DNA of 64,000 nt from Sorghum bicolor (lineage: Eukaryota; Streptophyta; Magnoliopsida; Poales; Poaceae). Below the pieces are notes generated by a model. The model searched no databases, was not told the origin of the DNA, and saw only the letters and a list, made by a program, of their open reading frames with translations. The stretch covers positions 61,746,407-61,810,406 of the forward strand of contig NC_012876.2 of assembly GCF_000003195.3 (NCBI RefSeq), in the 5' to 3' direction. Positions within the stretch are counted from its first letter, which is position 1; every line of letters begins with the position of its first letter. Made by a program: the position numbers and the translations under genes. Shown piece by piece: positions 1 through 12,090 of the stretch.

Positions 1-421
1 AATTCCAAATTATTCAAACATGTGGTACTGAAGATATATATGATTCCAATTCTCTAATTCCAAGCTAAATACATATCCAAACGTGATGGCAGAAATTCAT
101 AGAATTGTTGCTAACCATGTATAGCAACTCAAATTTATAGAGTAAAGTACAGTAATATATGATGCTTGATGCTATAGGTAAATTCATCGTTAAATGGTGT
201 CATACAACAACAGCTTTTGTGCCTGTCGCCGTGCGCCGCCGCCCACAACGGTCACTAGAGACGAGGAGAGATTCGCATTCCCATCCCACCCCTCGCCTTT
301 AAATCCTGCGCCCCACCGCTCCGATCTATCCTCCACTCGATCTCTCGCCGCCGCCGCCGCCGCCGCCGCCTACTCCCACTCAATCGCCGCCGACGAGAAA
401 GCACCGACTCGATCGTCAGCC
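1..421 (+). promoter_or_regulatory. Upstream region and 5' leader of the E2 gene
   Basis: Positions 1-190 are AT-rich and show no gene. From about 200 the sequence turns GC-rich. A TATA-like TTTAAA lies at 298-303, followed by a C/T-rich stretch and a (GCC)n run at about 348-368, typical of a grass 5' leader. The E2 reading frame stays open upstream to an ATG at 194, but that ATG lies before the TATA-like box, so it is probably not transcribed as a start. The promoter call is inference. Confidence 0.45.
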
Positions 422-1186
422 ATGGCCCGGGGAGAGAACCAGGAGGCGCAGAGCGGGAACGTCCCCGACGCATCATCCGCATCCGCGCCGAAACCGGCGT
501 CGTCGTCATCGTCGGCGGGGGCCGGGAAGGGCTTGGAGGGCCAGTCGGTGGTGCGGCGGCTGCAGTCGGAGCTGATGGCGCTGATGATGGGCGGCGACCC
601 GGGCGTGTCGGCGTTCCCGGACCCGGACGGGGACAGCATGCTCCACTGGGTGGGCACCATCGCGGGCTCCGCGGGGACGCCCTACGAGGGCACCTCGTAC
701 CGCCTCGCGCTGGCCTTCACCGCCGAGTACCCCTACAAGCCGCCGCAGGTGCGGTTCGATACCCCCTGCTTCCACCCCAACGTCGACGTCCACGGCAACA
801 TCTGCCTCGACATCCTCCAGGACAAGTGGTCCTCCGCCTACGACGTCCGCACCGTCCTCCTCTCCATCCAGAGCCTGCTCGGAGGTAACGCATCGTAACC
901 CATCGCGATCTCGTGTACGATCCTCCTTGTTTTGTCTCTGATCGCCGACGGGTTATGTTTATGTATGCAGAGCCGAACAACGACTCGCCGCTCAACACGC
1001 AGGCGGCGGCGCTCTGGGCGAACCAGGAAGGTACGCGATTGGACATCTCGCTTCGCGTCTCATCAAGAATTCCGCGATCGATCGATATATTTCTTGTTCT
1101 GACGAATCTCGCTTTCTCGTTTCCTCGTCCTCCGTTGTTCAGAGTTCAGGAAGATGGTGCAGAAGCTCTACAAGCCCGCAGCGTAG
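422..1186 (+). CDS. UBC20: Ubiquitin-conjugating enzyme E2, UBE2C/UBC19-20 type
   Basis: Three exons: 422-884, 971-1030 and 1143-1186, with GT-AG introns, giving 188 aa. The UBC fold is complete. It contains the HPN motif, followed by NICLDIL with the catalytic cysteine at residue 128, then the conserved [17 protein letters not shown] stretch. The [16 protein letters not shown] segment and the Ser/Ala-rich N-terminal extension of about 40 residues resemble animal UBE2C (UbcH10) and plant UBC19/UBC20. In animals this family works with the anaphase-promoting complex to ubiquitinate mitotic cyclins; the same role here is inferred. The enzyme takes ubiquitin from E1 as a thioester on the cysteine and passes it on with an E3. 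The start at 422 was chosen because it follows the leader and gives the usual family length. The next gene is convergent. Confidence 0.93.
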
Positions 1187-2371
1187 GGGAGGAGCCGAGG
1201 AGGACAAGGACAAGCCCGCTGCGGGTTCTTCAAGCACTCATCTCGCTTGCGTCGATAACTCGATGTCGAATTGTCGATGGAGAAGACAAGAAAATAGATG
1301 GATGCTTTTGTTGGGTTGGGTTTCCCAGTCTGGTGGTGTAGCAGAAGACAAGAAAACAGTACGAGTGTTCTTTTGAGTTCTGAATGTTTAGAGGTTCATT
1401 TTTACAGGACTTATTTTCGCCCAGATTCAGTGCTGCTTGGCGATCAACGAAATTTCAGATGACCTGCATTCGCAGTGTTAATACCCAGATGAAAACCACA
1501 TGTACTTGATATTGCCGTTCCTCTTCTAACGCAGTGTTGTTGCTCGGCTGATGCATCAAGAATCCAAGGGTCAAATGGACCCTGTCCACCAAAGCGAATT
1601 CATATTTTCAGTAATGTTGGGATATTATTGTGTTCTTCAAACATTCACTCCCTCCATCCCAAATTACAAGACATTCTAAGAATTTTAGAGAGTCAAAACA
1701 TATTAAGTTTGACCAAAATTATATGATAAGATAATAACATTTATTATACCAACTAAGTATTGTTAGATTCTTCATTTATTATATTTTCATAATATATCTA
1801 TTTGATGTTATAAATCTTTGCAATTTTCTCTATAATTTTAATCAAACTTGAGATGCTTTAACTCTTTAAGATTCTTAGAATTATGAATGCCGTGGGGATA
1901 TTTTGTTTCATAAAAACAATTAGTAGACTATGCAAACAATTTGTATGAGAAAACAACAAAACTAACGGACTAGCAGAAATTCTTACTCTGCTGCCATAGC
2001 AATCATCCAAAGTGTCCCGTTTTGGGGGTACATTCCACGTCATTCTACAATTTCATTTACATAGTCCACCAGGAACTATCACGTTTCCTGTGACCGTTCA
2101 AAAAAAAAAAATCGTTTCCTGTCAAGTTTTATGCATATGGCAGTAGCCAGTAGCCGTAGGTGGCCCGAAACAGGAATACAAAGCCATAGCAAGAATTGTC
2201 GCCCACGAATCAGCACGCTCGAGCTCGACACAGGTCTACAGTATCATCACGTCAGTTCTGCAATGAGAGAGTGCATCAAAAAACATTTTTACATCGGGAG
2301 GCTTCCATCTTCAAGTTCCTTATTAGGCAGACTGAGATAGCTAGCTGAAGCGAAGAGCATGCTGTCAACTG
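1187..2371. other. 3' flank of the E2 gene and convergent spacer
   Basis: This stretch holds the presumed 3' untranslated region of the E2 gene (to about 1600), a degenerate Stowaway-like element at 1648-1885, and AT-rich spacer reaching the 3' end of the minus-strand coiled-coil gene. I found no supported coding sequence; the short open frames here have no recognisable motifs. Confidence 0.6.
1648..1885. mobile_element. Stowaway-like MITE, one end decayed
   Basis: The left end is CTCCCTCCATCCCAAATTAC, the classic Stowaway terminus of grasses. The interior (AAGTTTGACCAAAATTAT, then a mirrored AATCAAACTTGAGATGC) matches the complete copy inside the MetAP2 gene at 27425-27681. The mirror-image right terminus is missing after AAGATTCTTAGAATTATGAA, so this copy is truncated or diverged. 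Confidence 0.7.
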
Positions 2372-5146
2372 TCATCCTTTTGTTACGACTCTTGATATCC
2401 GCTGAAAGAACATATGGGACATATTCATGCTGAACCTTATGTCTTGCCTCATCCAGTCGATGGCTATCCTATCCAGGGTGCCCAAGGAGGAGGGCTTATA
2501 TGACCATTCACCATGTTTCTCCAACCATGTCAGGGTGAAACTGTAACCTGCAATAGTTTAAACTCTGTAAGGATCATAATCAGTTCCTTTATATTATATG
2601 ACTGGAGAGTCAATACATCCTGAAATGAAATGAAACCATATGAAAGATGCTACTTTGTTAACATGTAACCGTCAGAAGAAACATGAAAATTTAAGCACAT
2701 ATAAAATCACACAATGATAGTAACAGCGCAAGAACGAGAAATATTAAATCATAACAGCTATGCTAATACTGAGCTGTAGTAAAACAAGAGCATGAGATTC
2801 AGTGTGAGCAAGTACCACTAGCTTCGTGACAGACTGAAACCGAAAACATTTCTGTTCCATCATTTACTGAGATCTTCATGCGAACTAAAGATTGAAGCAG
2901 CAAATGGAACATACGAGCACTCAGAATTTCATTTGTCCCATTCCCTGAATCAACATTCACGCAGGCTAAATTAATTCCAAGCCACACACAAAGTAGTGAC
3001 ATATCAAATTAAATTTTCACTAACCTGAGATGCATGAATTTCTTCTAGAGCATTCTAGCTGCAGTATCAGATCAATTCAAGCCACAAGAAGGATTAGGAA
3101 ACAAAGCTCACTCACATACTTGTACATGAAAAGGAGCTACTGAGGTTTCTAAGCTGACCTCTTGTGATTCCTCTGTGGGGCTACTGTGAGGAGCAATTTC
3201 AATCAACTGTACCCTCTTTACCTTGCCGTGGGATAGTGGTGTCTTGCTTTTAGGTGCCATTGGAGTTGGATTTTCTAGGATAGCTCTAGGTGTTAGGCCG
3301 GGAGACCCAGTAGCTGTAGAATTGTTTTTTTCAGACTTCTTGTCTAAGAGCTGCTTCAGCCTCAGAATTTCACCGTCCCTTGCTGTATGAAACAAAAATG
3401 GAAATGAGAAAATATTGTGCCACCTAAACCAACTTAGTTGATACTCTCTCCATTCCAAATTATAAGACGTTTGAGTCTTTCTAGATACATAGTTTTTGCT
3501 ATACACTTAGATATATATTATGTCTAGATGCATATTAAAAGCAATGTTTATCTAGAAAAGCCAAAGTATCTTATAATTTGGAACGGAGGGAGTACCAAAT
3601 AAATAAAGACAAGGGAAAAGGCTGTTGGGAGAAACTATGAATTAAATTACCACATCAGGACTGTAATAGGATGGAGGGATAGTGTTAAATTCTTGGTAAC
3701 GTAGCACTATTTTTGGTAATGTAGCACTGTTCAGTAACAATGTCTAAACATACTTCGGACCATAGCACAAAGACACAGATGAACATAAGTAGAGAGAACA
3801 TTTCAATGGTCTCCCAACTATTACTCGAAAAATTATGAATGCAAAATTGACCAGTTGTTTGACCATATTGCAAAAAAAAGTTCTGTTTTGGTAAATGTAC
3901 GCTGAATAAAATATTCTTAATTTTATCATATGCTAATAACTTAATAAGCTACAACCAGCAATCCAGTACAGCAAAGCAGTAAAGTTGTCACTCATCAAAC
4001 TTAGATGTCCTTTGGTGTCCTCAATGCCATTTAACAGGGATTTTGTAGCCATTACTCATTGACATTTTTTAGAGTTAGTGACTCATTGTCCTTTGTTTAT
4101 GGTCATCATAAGCATAAATATATCATATAATTATGGGGAATCAGCTCAAAAGAATTAACCCAATTCATGTCTACTTGTCATGACAAGTTAGACAGAAAAA
4201 AAGGAAAAACATGGTCACAGGTAATAAGACTTGGACCAAAGAAAATTGCTTAAGAAACCAAAGTTGATCAAACTACGACGTATAAACTTAAACAGCATTT
4301 GAACTGTTCATCATTAAATAGATATTTAGATCTGCACACTGACGTGTTTCTAATGCAGAGCATAACCCAGATAAGCACAGGCGGTGTGAAGCATGTCGAT
4401 CAATAACTAATTCGAACAGGGACACATCACTAATTTCTGCTCCCATTTCCCAAAGACATGTATCAGTTCCATACATGTGCCAGACTATAAATTTCTATTC
4501 CATGAGTAAGCTAAAAGAGGTTCAACTAAAAAGACAGAGAAACTTTGAGATTGGATAGATAATCTTACTTCTAATATCTTCAAGGAATTCCTGACGGGCC
4601 TTGTCGAGCTCATCCTCCTTGTCCGCCCTAGACTCATCAAATCAAATTAGCCAAAAAATAAAACAAAAGATAATAATGGATATAAGCAACGATATAGGCA
4701 CCAATTTCACCCTAAACAAAGAAACCCCAATCTTACAGCTTCTCGTTGAGCTCATCATTATCTTTCTCGAGTTCGCTGATCCTATCTTTCATGGCTGCAT
4801 TATCAAAACAGAAGGGAAAAAATCAAGTCAGGGGAAAAAGAACAAGTGTTTCTCCCAAAACCCTCCCTCCCATAGCCCCATCCAAATCGAGTCCAGCCCA
4901 GAGATAGGTTCAGTCAGGACTTATACCATCGTAAAGCTCCTTGAGCTCCGCCTCCCGCTTCCGCTCCAGCCCCTCGTCCAGCAACTTCCGCTTCTGCGGC
5001 GAGGGATTGAACCGGAAAACAATAATTCCAGGCAGTGTCAAACCACAGTGGCCTGGCTTTAGAAACAGGATGAGGAAGAAGCGGGAGGACTGCAGTACCT
5101 TGAGAGCGGTGTACTTCTGGTGGAGCTTGGAGTCGAGCCGCTCCAT
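2372..5146 (-). CDS. Coiled-coil plant protein of unknown function (possibly DUF7806-like)
   Basis: Seven exons read on the minus strand: 5146-5099, 4993-4927, 4794-4737, 4627-4569, 3382-3116, 2965-2816 and 2547-2372. All introns are GT-AG, the phases agree, and the total is 825 nt (274 aa). Residues 1-85 are charged and heptad-like (MERLDSKLHQKYTALK, then Lys/Glu-rich helix), predicting a coiled coil. The middle is Ser/Pro-rich with basic patches (MAPKSKTPLSHGKVKRV). The C-terminal third is a compact domain with TLTWLEKHGEWSYKPSSLGT and a terminal FFQRISRVVTKG. The arrangement (short N-terminal helix, linker, conserved C-terminal domain) recalls plant DUF7806 proteins, but that is from memory and unconfirmed. 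Function is unknown. A Stowaway element sits in intron 4. Confidence 0.8.
3444..3592. mobile_element. Stowaway MITE in intron 4 of the coiled-coil gene
   Basis: A 149-bp palindromic element with termini CTCTCTCCATTCCAAATTAT and ATAATTTGGAACGGAGGGAG, flanked by TA on both sides (3442-3443 and 3593-3594). This is the target-site duplication expected for Tc1/mariner-type MITEs. It lies wholly within the 3383-4568 intron. Confidence 0.88.
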
Positions 5147-6390
5147 CTGCACCAGTAAATGGATCCAGAAGCTTCTAGACGTGGGTCTGAGTGGGAGCGG
5201 CGGTTCTGGGTGGAGAGCGGAGGGAGGAGAGAGTTTTGGGGAAAATTTTTTGAACCCCACGCTGTGGGGAGTGGAGAACAAGATGATGTAGAGCCTGTGC
5301 CTTCCGTTCAGTCCTCCAAGTCTGAGGTGAATTTTCCTGAAATTTTGAGGTCAAATAAGGAGGTATGCTATATACATGGTTGAATGCAGTTATTTCATAC
5401 TATACCACAACTGATGCTATTGCTGGCAAGGCTTTGCTTAAAAGGCTTTTAATTCTACTAGGCAATAGCCCGTGTGTTGCTAAAGGCACATAGAACTTAA
5501 ACAAGATAATTATTATTCTAAAACTATCATATATAATACCTGATAAACATGTCGCGATAGTACAAACACAAAAAGTAAGATGCTGATGTAAAGGCGAAAA
5601 AGTACGGTAGGAAAAAACATGGTCCAACTCAAACGATAACTTGCTAAGGACAACTGGCATTCATGCATTATATATTCAATCAGCAGCTCAAAACCAATCT
5701 AGAGATGAGAGCCATGCATGCATTATAATGCATGAATCTAGAGATGTTACTTCATACGTCTATATATTCCACCTGCAGCATGCTGCTGTCACGTGCCTAT
5801 TGCTAAGCATTTTCAAGATTTCATGGCGTAAAAAGAAGCAAAGCTACAGTACAATGCGTTACTTCAGAAGGGGTTTAAACTTTAAACAATTTGAGTAAGA
5901 TTAGTGGCACTACAACCAAAATAAAAAAAAACGAAAAACTTGCAGAAAACAACCAAACAAGAAATATTAGCAAGTTTAAACAACTTTATAATAATTTGGT
6001 GTAGTTGGAATTTGCAACAAGAATTTTGTTGACAAAAGAGCATACATCATTAAATTAAATTAGGAATCCTTTTTTAACAAAATTTTGGTAGCAAAATTGC
6101 ATTGGCACTGTAAAGACTACCTAAGAAGTCTGTAAGATGTATGTCAGTTATCCAAATGTCCGCTATGTAAGAAAAAAAAAATGCTATGTCAATTCCACAA
6201 TTAAGTATCACTTCACTTTTGCTCAGAAAATCCATTAGCATAACAATGATGAAGAAGATACGCCTACAACGTTCAGTCCAGAATCTGATAAAGGCATAAC
6301 AAAACACAGCACAGGATATAGTATCAAGTCCCCAACCCCAAGTAAAGCACAACTGCACAACAGGGACATACCAAAATCAAATCAGTAGGC
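5147..6390. other. Upstream flank of coiled-coil gene, AT-rich spacer
   Basis: The first ~150 bp presumably hold the promoter and leader of the minus-strand gene; no clear TATA box was placed. The rest is AT-rich. At about 5455-5490 there is a stretch resembling the 'AGCCCGTGTGTTGCTA' tail common in grass transposons, but no element boundary could be set. No coding sequence is supported. Confidence 0.4.
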
Positions 6391-7330
6391 AGTGACTAAC
6401 GCTTTACAGACCTTGGGTCAGAGGCTCAGAGCGGATGTACAGCCAGTGCAGATTACTACTTGCGAACGACAGCACGAGACATGCGTGCGGCGCTGGATCC
6501 GCTCGACAGTGGTGTCGCAGGGGGAGGAGCGGCGCGGCAGCGAGGAGGGGAGGGAGGTGGCTAATAGGGAGACGGGGACTCACGGCACCGCGGAGAACGA
6601 ACTGCTCCCGAGGTGGATGCGCCACCGAGCAGGCGCCGGGACAGCGTGGCGGCCGGGCGCGCGGGGCGTGGTGCCGACCTCGCGGGAGTTGCGGGACGGT
6701 GTGGCGTCCAGGCGAGATGGGGCTTGGGGCGTGTGTGCCCACCGAGCAGAGTAGGGAAGGGCAGGCGGCGCGGCGGCGGGCAGGCGAGACGGGGCCGGGG
6801 GCCGCCGGGGTCGTCGGGGGTTGGTGTGGGAGCAGGGAAGGAATGGCGTGGGGAAGAATTCGAACGCCGGGAGCGGGATGGCTCGGGACTCGGGAGGGGA
6901 GGGGAGGGGTTTCGGACGCCGTCAGATGGCCATCGGCCCGTGCCGGCGGCCCGGCGTGCTCTGCCGTGCCTGCCCTGGGCCGCATCGTGCCGTCGTACAG
7001 CCGGGCCGTGTCATCATCGTGCCTCGTGCCGGGTGTATGGCCCAAGGCACGGCCAGACCAGTAGTAGGTCTATATTTTCTTTTTTTAGAATTAGCATGCT
7101 ACATTCTTAACAGACCAATTAGGATGGATGGATGAGCCAACAAATCTATATTTTCTTTTTTAAAAATTTAAAAGTTATGTTTTTTACTAGGCCATTAAAC
7201 ACCAGGCCGTCGGGCCGTGCCTGAGCCGTGCCACGGGCCACGGCGACGGCCCAGGCACGGCCCGATGCCTCGGGCCGTGCCGTGCCTGGGCCGGGCCAAA
7301 ATACCGGGCCATCAGGTGGCCAAATGGGCG
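6391..7330. repeat. GC-rich patch with GGGCCGTGCC-type repeats
   Basis: The patch contrasts sharply with AT-rich flanks. From about 6480 to 7050 long frames are open on both strands at once, which reflects high GC and few stop codons, not a gene; the translations are Pro/Arg/Gly-rich with no domain. From 7020 to 7340 short words such as GGGCCGTGCC, GGCACGGCCC and CGGGCCATC recur in both orientations, as in subterminal repeats of some plant DNA transposons. No terminal repeats or target duplications were found, so the element type is undetermined. Confidence 0.5.
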
Positions 7331-9342
7331 GCCCGGCCCGTCTATGGTGTCTTCATGCTAAGCATAGTTTAATAAGACTTGGGCCGTGTCGTGACTGGCT
7401 TGTTGGCACACCGAGTCCATCATGTTTGTGCCCGGTTCAAGTGCAACCATATTCGATTTCTAAAAAAAAAGTGCAACCATATTCTCCACATAAATAAAAG
7501 TTGTCCAGCTCAGTTTTTCATCAGAAAATTTGACTATGTATATACAAGTCATACAATTCATAAACAGTTAGAGATACCAAATTAATTACGTAAGCCTTCA
7601 AACTATAAAATAATAAGCTTATAGCCAAAGACAAGACACTGTAAAGGTTCAAACTTGATTCACAGATGCCAAGGGGAAAAAGTACATACAATCTAGCTCT
7701 AAGTGTTCATAATTATTACAAATTACACACTCTGGTTTAATTATCAACGTATACAAATATTCAAAAGGCTCATGAATCTTTAAATTATTCATGGTATGCT
7801 GAGTTTTTTCATCCCCTTGCTCCCGGTCCCGGTCTTTCACCAAGACAACATCTCCATCTCCGTACCTAAACACCGCTACTAGTCCTCTTTTGTCACCATG
7901 CTAGATAGACTAAATGTAGATTCTGAAGTTATAGTAGAAGTAGAAACAATTGAGACATCTTGTAAATACGTCTAGCCATTTGATGGGTTTTGATAGATCC
8001 AATGACAACATGATTAATGGTCTATCAAATTCGCTAGGTATTAAACAAGGTGTAATTAGATTGCATACTCTTGGAGATATGATCTGAAGTGTATCAAAGG
8101 TTTAACAAGTTTCATGAAAATGATTTCAATTTATAATTATTGTTGGTTCGAATCACTATTTGTCTTAGGATTGGTTGAGAGGGTGAAGATAGCAAGAAAA
8201 AGGTTTGAAATGATCAAGCAAATACGAAGCTGATCTTGCAATCTCTGCAAGATTAATTAAGCTCTATTTCGATCACGGGAAGTTTTTCCAATTCCCATGT
8301 TTTCCTTGCAAAATTATTATGATTTCTGCAAAATTCTCGCAGAATTCCTTTGCTCAAAACATATCCTTGACCGATGGGAACAAGCTAAAACATTCATGAG
8401 GTGTCAAATGAGTTTTGAGTTCCTATGACAACCAAATATCTTATAATCCATGAATATCTACGGTTCCAGCTGCACGATTCCAAATCGAACTACCTTCAAG
8501 CAAGTAGCAATCACACGATGATATGTAAATGAGCAACAGAGCACAGTGGGGGTCAGAGTTGGGAATGTCACCTCCGTCCCACAAGTCACGACATATCATC
8601 CTGCAAACCACACGAACCTCTCATCGGCACAAGGATTGCATACTGATCATCGTCATCGTTACATAGAAAATTCTATACCAAAAAGGCTATTAAGTCTGGA
8701 AATATCCGGTACTAGCCCGACCCTGTTCGTCTGAACTTATCAGCACAGCTTATCAATCATTGTACAATGTTTTTCTCACAACAAATCAACGAACAATACT
8801 TAACATATACCAAGTTCACTTCTTTGTAGCAACAACTTTTCTGATGACCATTATTTTTCACCTTTTTTCTCAACTTTAGTATTTTTATATGCTCAAGTAT
8901 AACTTGGTCTTTTAATCTGGGCGTTCACTCATGTTTAGCAACGAGACAAGTTTAATTGATATTAGCACCTTTTTCAGCTGCTAGGTCACATTTTAGAAAG
9001 ATTAGAGAAACGAAATGAGAGTATCACAAGGAAATTGACATCCTAGCTGGATTGTCCTGAAATCTATTGAGTAATCACATACTGATTGGTGTGCCGAACT
9101 GAAATAAGCAATGCCTCATTTGGATTATTGTTTCCTGTATACCTTATTACTCAAACTCTTAACGCCATAGCATAGTACATCCAGCTTCTATCTATCAAAT
9201 TAACAGCGACTATTGAACAACCACAGTAATCATTAAGTACAATGATACCGCCAATGGCTTGATCCTTGTGTGGCATTTCCATAAAAACATCTGCCTAAAT
9301 CACTTGCCAGTGCACCTAAAACCAAATGTACAGATCGTGTTT
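7331..9342. other. AT-rich spacer
   Basis: No gene is supported. Around 8720-8810 a segment with AACTTATCAGC and GTTTTTCTCACAACAAATC resembles one arm of the palindromic element at 37165-37375, suggesting a decayed copy of the same MITE family. The last few hundred bases are presumably the 3' flank of the HAD gene. Confidence 0.4.
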
Positions 9343-12090
9343 CTACCATGTGAATGAAGGCAAAACATAAGAAGGATATGATCCATGCTTGCTGCACAGT
9401 GAATTGATGGCATCCTTCCCAGCAGTTTCTCCAAACTCACCAAGTCCAAGTTCATCTGCATGAATCCCTCCAGTAATGAACGCAGACGCGATTCCTGACA
9501 CATTTGCTCCTTTGATGTCGTGGTGCAGTGAATCACCCACCATGATACATTCATGAGCATCAACACCTGGTAGGGACATCGCTGATGTATAGATCATCTG
9601 ACAAAGCCATAACACATTAGTAGCTAACACAAAAGGTTCTCCCCATCAAACCACACAAAGCAAAATTTTAGCAAGGAAAAAACTATAAAAGGGTGCACTA
9701 GCGTGCGGTCCATCACATTCTTTGAGTGCCATTGCAACTAAGTATCATGCTGACGCTGATGTAGCTTGATGACAGATGTAGAGGGGGCCAAGTTAAATCA
9801 AGTTATGCTTAACAAATTTGTTGAATAAAATCAAGTGATTTCTTGAGAAATCTGAAGACTGAGGACGAGCCATGTCCCTCGACTAAGCTCCGCTGCTGCA
9901 TGCACTAGAGTTGAATTGTTCCTTTTCATTTCTCGAACATGCAGAAAAGATGCAGTTGAATTGTTCTTTAATCTACATAAGTAGACATGCCATGGTCATT
10001 AGAATACCTTATCAGGCTTCCCCATCCATTTCACTTCACCACCAAGGCTCTCATATTTAGCTGCCAGAGTGCCTAAAATGAGAGAGTCATTTGCGTGAGT
10101 AACCAGAAATGTAGGCAACATAGGCTTACATATGGAGCAAAAGCTTTACATCATGCTCTCATAAGTCATAATTAAGCAATATCTAATTTGGTAGTGCAGT
10201 CATGCAGATTCATTTTAAGCTAAACGACATAGGTAACATCGTGATCATAAGCCATGCAGATTAATTCCAAGCTAAACAGCACACGAATGGTGGATAAGAG
10301 CATGCAAAAAAGTTGAGAAGTCCACAAGAAAGGGTTCTAACAGTGCAGTAATCCAGAGAGCTTGGGCCCTATGGAATATGAGGAACAGTTTTTCTTTTAT
10401 GGTGCAATCCATCGCTGCCATCAGCACAACACTTCTTCAAAGATGAGTTGAGGCTCTGGTGCCTGAAAACTCCAGGAGCTATTTTTGGGTTGCGGAGAGG
10501 GTGTAGTGTGTGTGTTTTTAGTAAGGTTGGTTCATTGTTTACATGTATATTAGGTGATTAACTTTGGTGCTTTGCTGCAACCTTCTCTTATCTCCTAGAT
10601 GAAGAGGTTGCTTCGTATGGTATTCTTTCCCCTTTTTTCTCTCTCTATATACTCTATAAGGATACACATCTGTCAAGCGTGTTTGAGCCAAAAAAATACC
10701 AGGCATGACACGGAGATCTCGAGCTTCGACAGTGACATAATCTGGATTAGCCACCACCATTGGAAGTTGCTTTTCTAGGCCAAGCATTAGAACCTGCTCA
10801 AGCTCCTCAAGACTTTTGGGAAGAGGATCACCAGAAGGTGATCCAAGGGCTTCAGTACCGTGGGCTAATATAAACTCTGCATCATCAACATTGTTCACAA
10901 CTTGCAAACCAAGTCCCTATAGTATGGGGAAATAAAAAAATTGATTAGAAAAAATCCATTCTGATGCTAAGGGGAAGTGGCAGGAGACTAACCTCCAGAG
11001 AGATTGCTCCTCTGTCACCCCAAGTGATATGGATACACTTCCTTCCAAGGGCTGCAAACCATGGGTCGTTTCTCCTATATTCATCGATTAAATCATAGAG
11101 GGGGATTAAAATGTAGAAAGTTTTTTTCTATAATTTCCGAGTAAGTCGACATCAAGGGACCAAATACTATTGCATACAAGAAAAAGGAACTCCTCTGGTT
11201 GGTAGTATCATAAGCATTTTGGTTGATATGTGCAGTCCAATGTAAAAATGAAACCCTCAGAACCCAGCAAATGTTACGGTAATTACACTCATGACATCTA
11301 CCAAGTTTTACATCCTTAAATGAGACAATGAGCACAAACATAACTTCTATCGGCAGAAGAAACTGCCCCCGGGAAGCTTACTTCTGAAGGTGTTGATGTG
11401 TGAGCTCCCCACTGGTGATGGTCGCGAGGAAACAGGACGTGTCGAACCCCAGGCTCTTGAGCTTCTCCATTGTCACAGACGACCGCCTAGAGGAATTGCT
11501 GATTATCACCATCTTTGCCCCATTCCCCGCAAGCTTCTCCACTGCAAGAATCAACTCGATTGTCCACATAAATAAATAGCAGCATCACAACATAAAAGGA
11601 AACAAATACACGCTTAACAGAAGTAGCTACGCGTTCTCTGTGCCAACATACATGCCAGAATGGCGCCCGGGTACGGCTTCTTCCCGTCGTGAAGAACGCC
11701 AAACTGGTCCAGGAACCATGCCTGCGAGACAGATTCAGGTGTAACTAACATAGCAGCAGCAAATGGAAGGATAGGATGTACCACCAGTCCACCACCACAG
11801 GTTCTAATTTATTACACAACGATAAGGCGATTTCTCAACAGGATCTACGATCCAGTCATCGGAATCGATGCCCAACGATAACCGCAAGGTGAATCCCAAG
11901 CATTGCAACAACTACACTACAGTGACCCGCGAAGTCAAGCAACAGGAGGGGCGGAGCGATTGTGATTAAAGCAGGTAATAGCTTGGTTCCTGGGAAGTGG
12001 GGAGGAGCTTGCCTTAAAGCGCCCGGACTCGGCGATGGCTCGGATCCCGGCCACCCTCTCAAACACCGGCGCCGCCGCCGCGGAGGCCAT
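9343..12090 (-). CDS. HAD-superfamily class IIA hydrolase (TIGR01459-like)
   Basis: Seven exons on the minus strand: 12090-12013, 11721-11652, 11541-11382, 11074-10993, 10916-10700, 10072-10008 and 9597-9343. They total 927 nt (308 aa). HAD motifs are in order: motif I FLDQFGVLHDG, motif II VIISNSSRRS, motif III lysine in WMGKPDK, motif IV VGDSLHHDIKGA. The insert between motifs II and III fits class IIA cap architecture. Motif I reads DQFGV, so the second Asp of the usual DxD is Phe; this matches my recollection of the TIGR01459 subgroup (DQWGV-like) and makes the catalytic activity uncertain. Substrate unknown. Intron 1 appears to use a GC donor (AAG|GCAAGC). An in-frame ATG at 12216 would add 42 residues resembling a transit peptide; I chose 12090 because it gives the compact family start. 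It is divergent from the aspartic protease gene. Confidence 0.9.

Noticed and set aside
194..421. N-terminal extension of the E2 from an ATG at 194
   Set aside because: It would include the TATA-like box and an Ala run from (GCC)n; the ATG at 422 gives the family length.
6404..7064. Long overlapping open frames on both strands (213 aa minus, 209 aa plus)
   Set aside because: High GC leaves few stops; translations are Pro/Arg/Gly-rich, lack domains, and are open in several frames at once.
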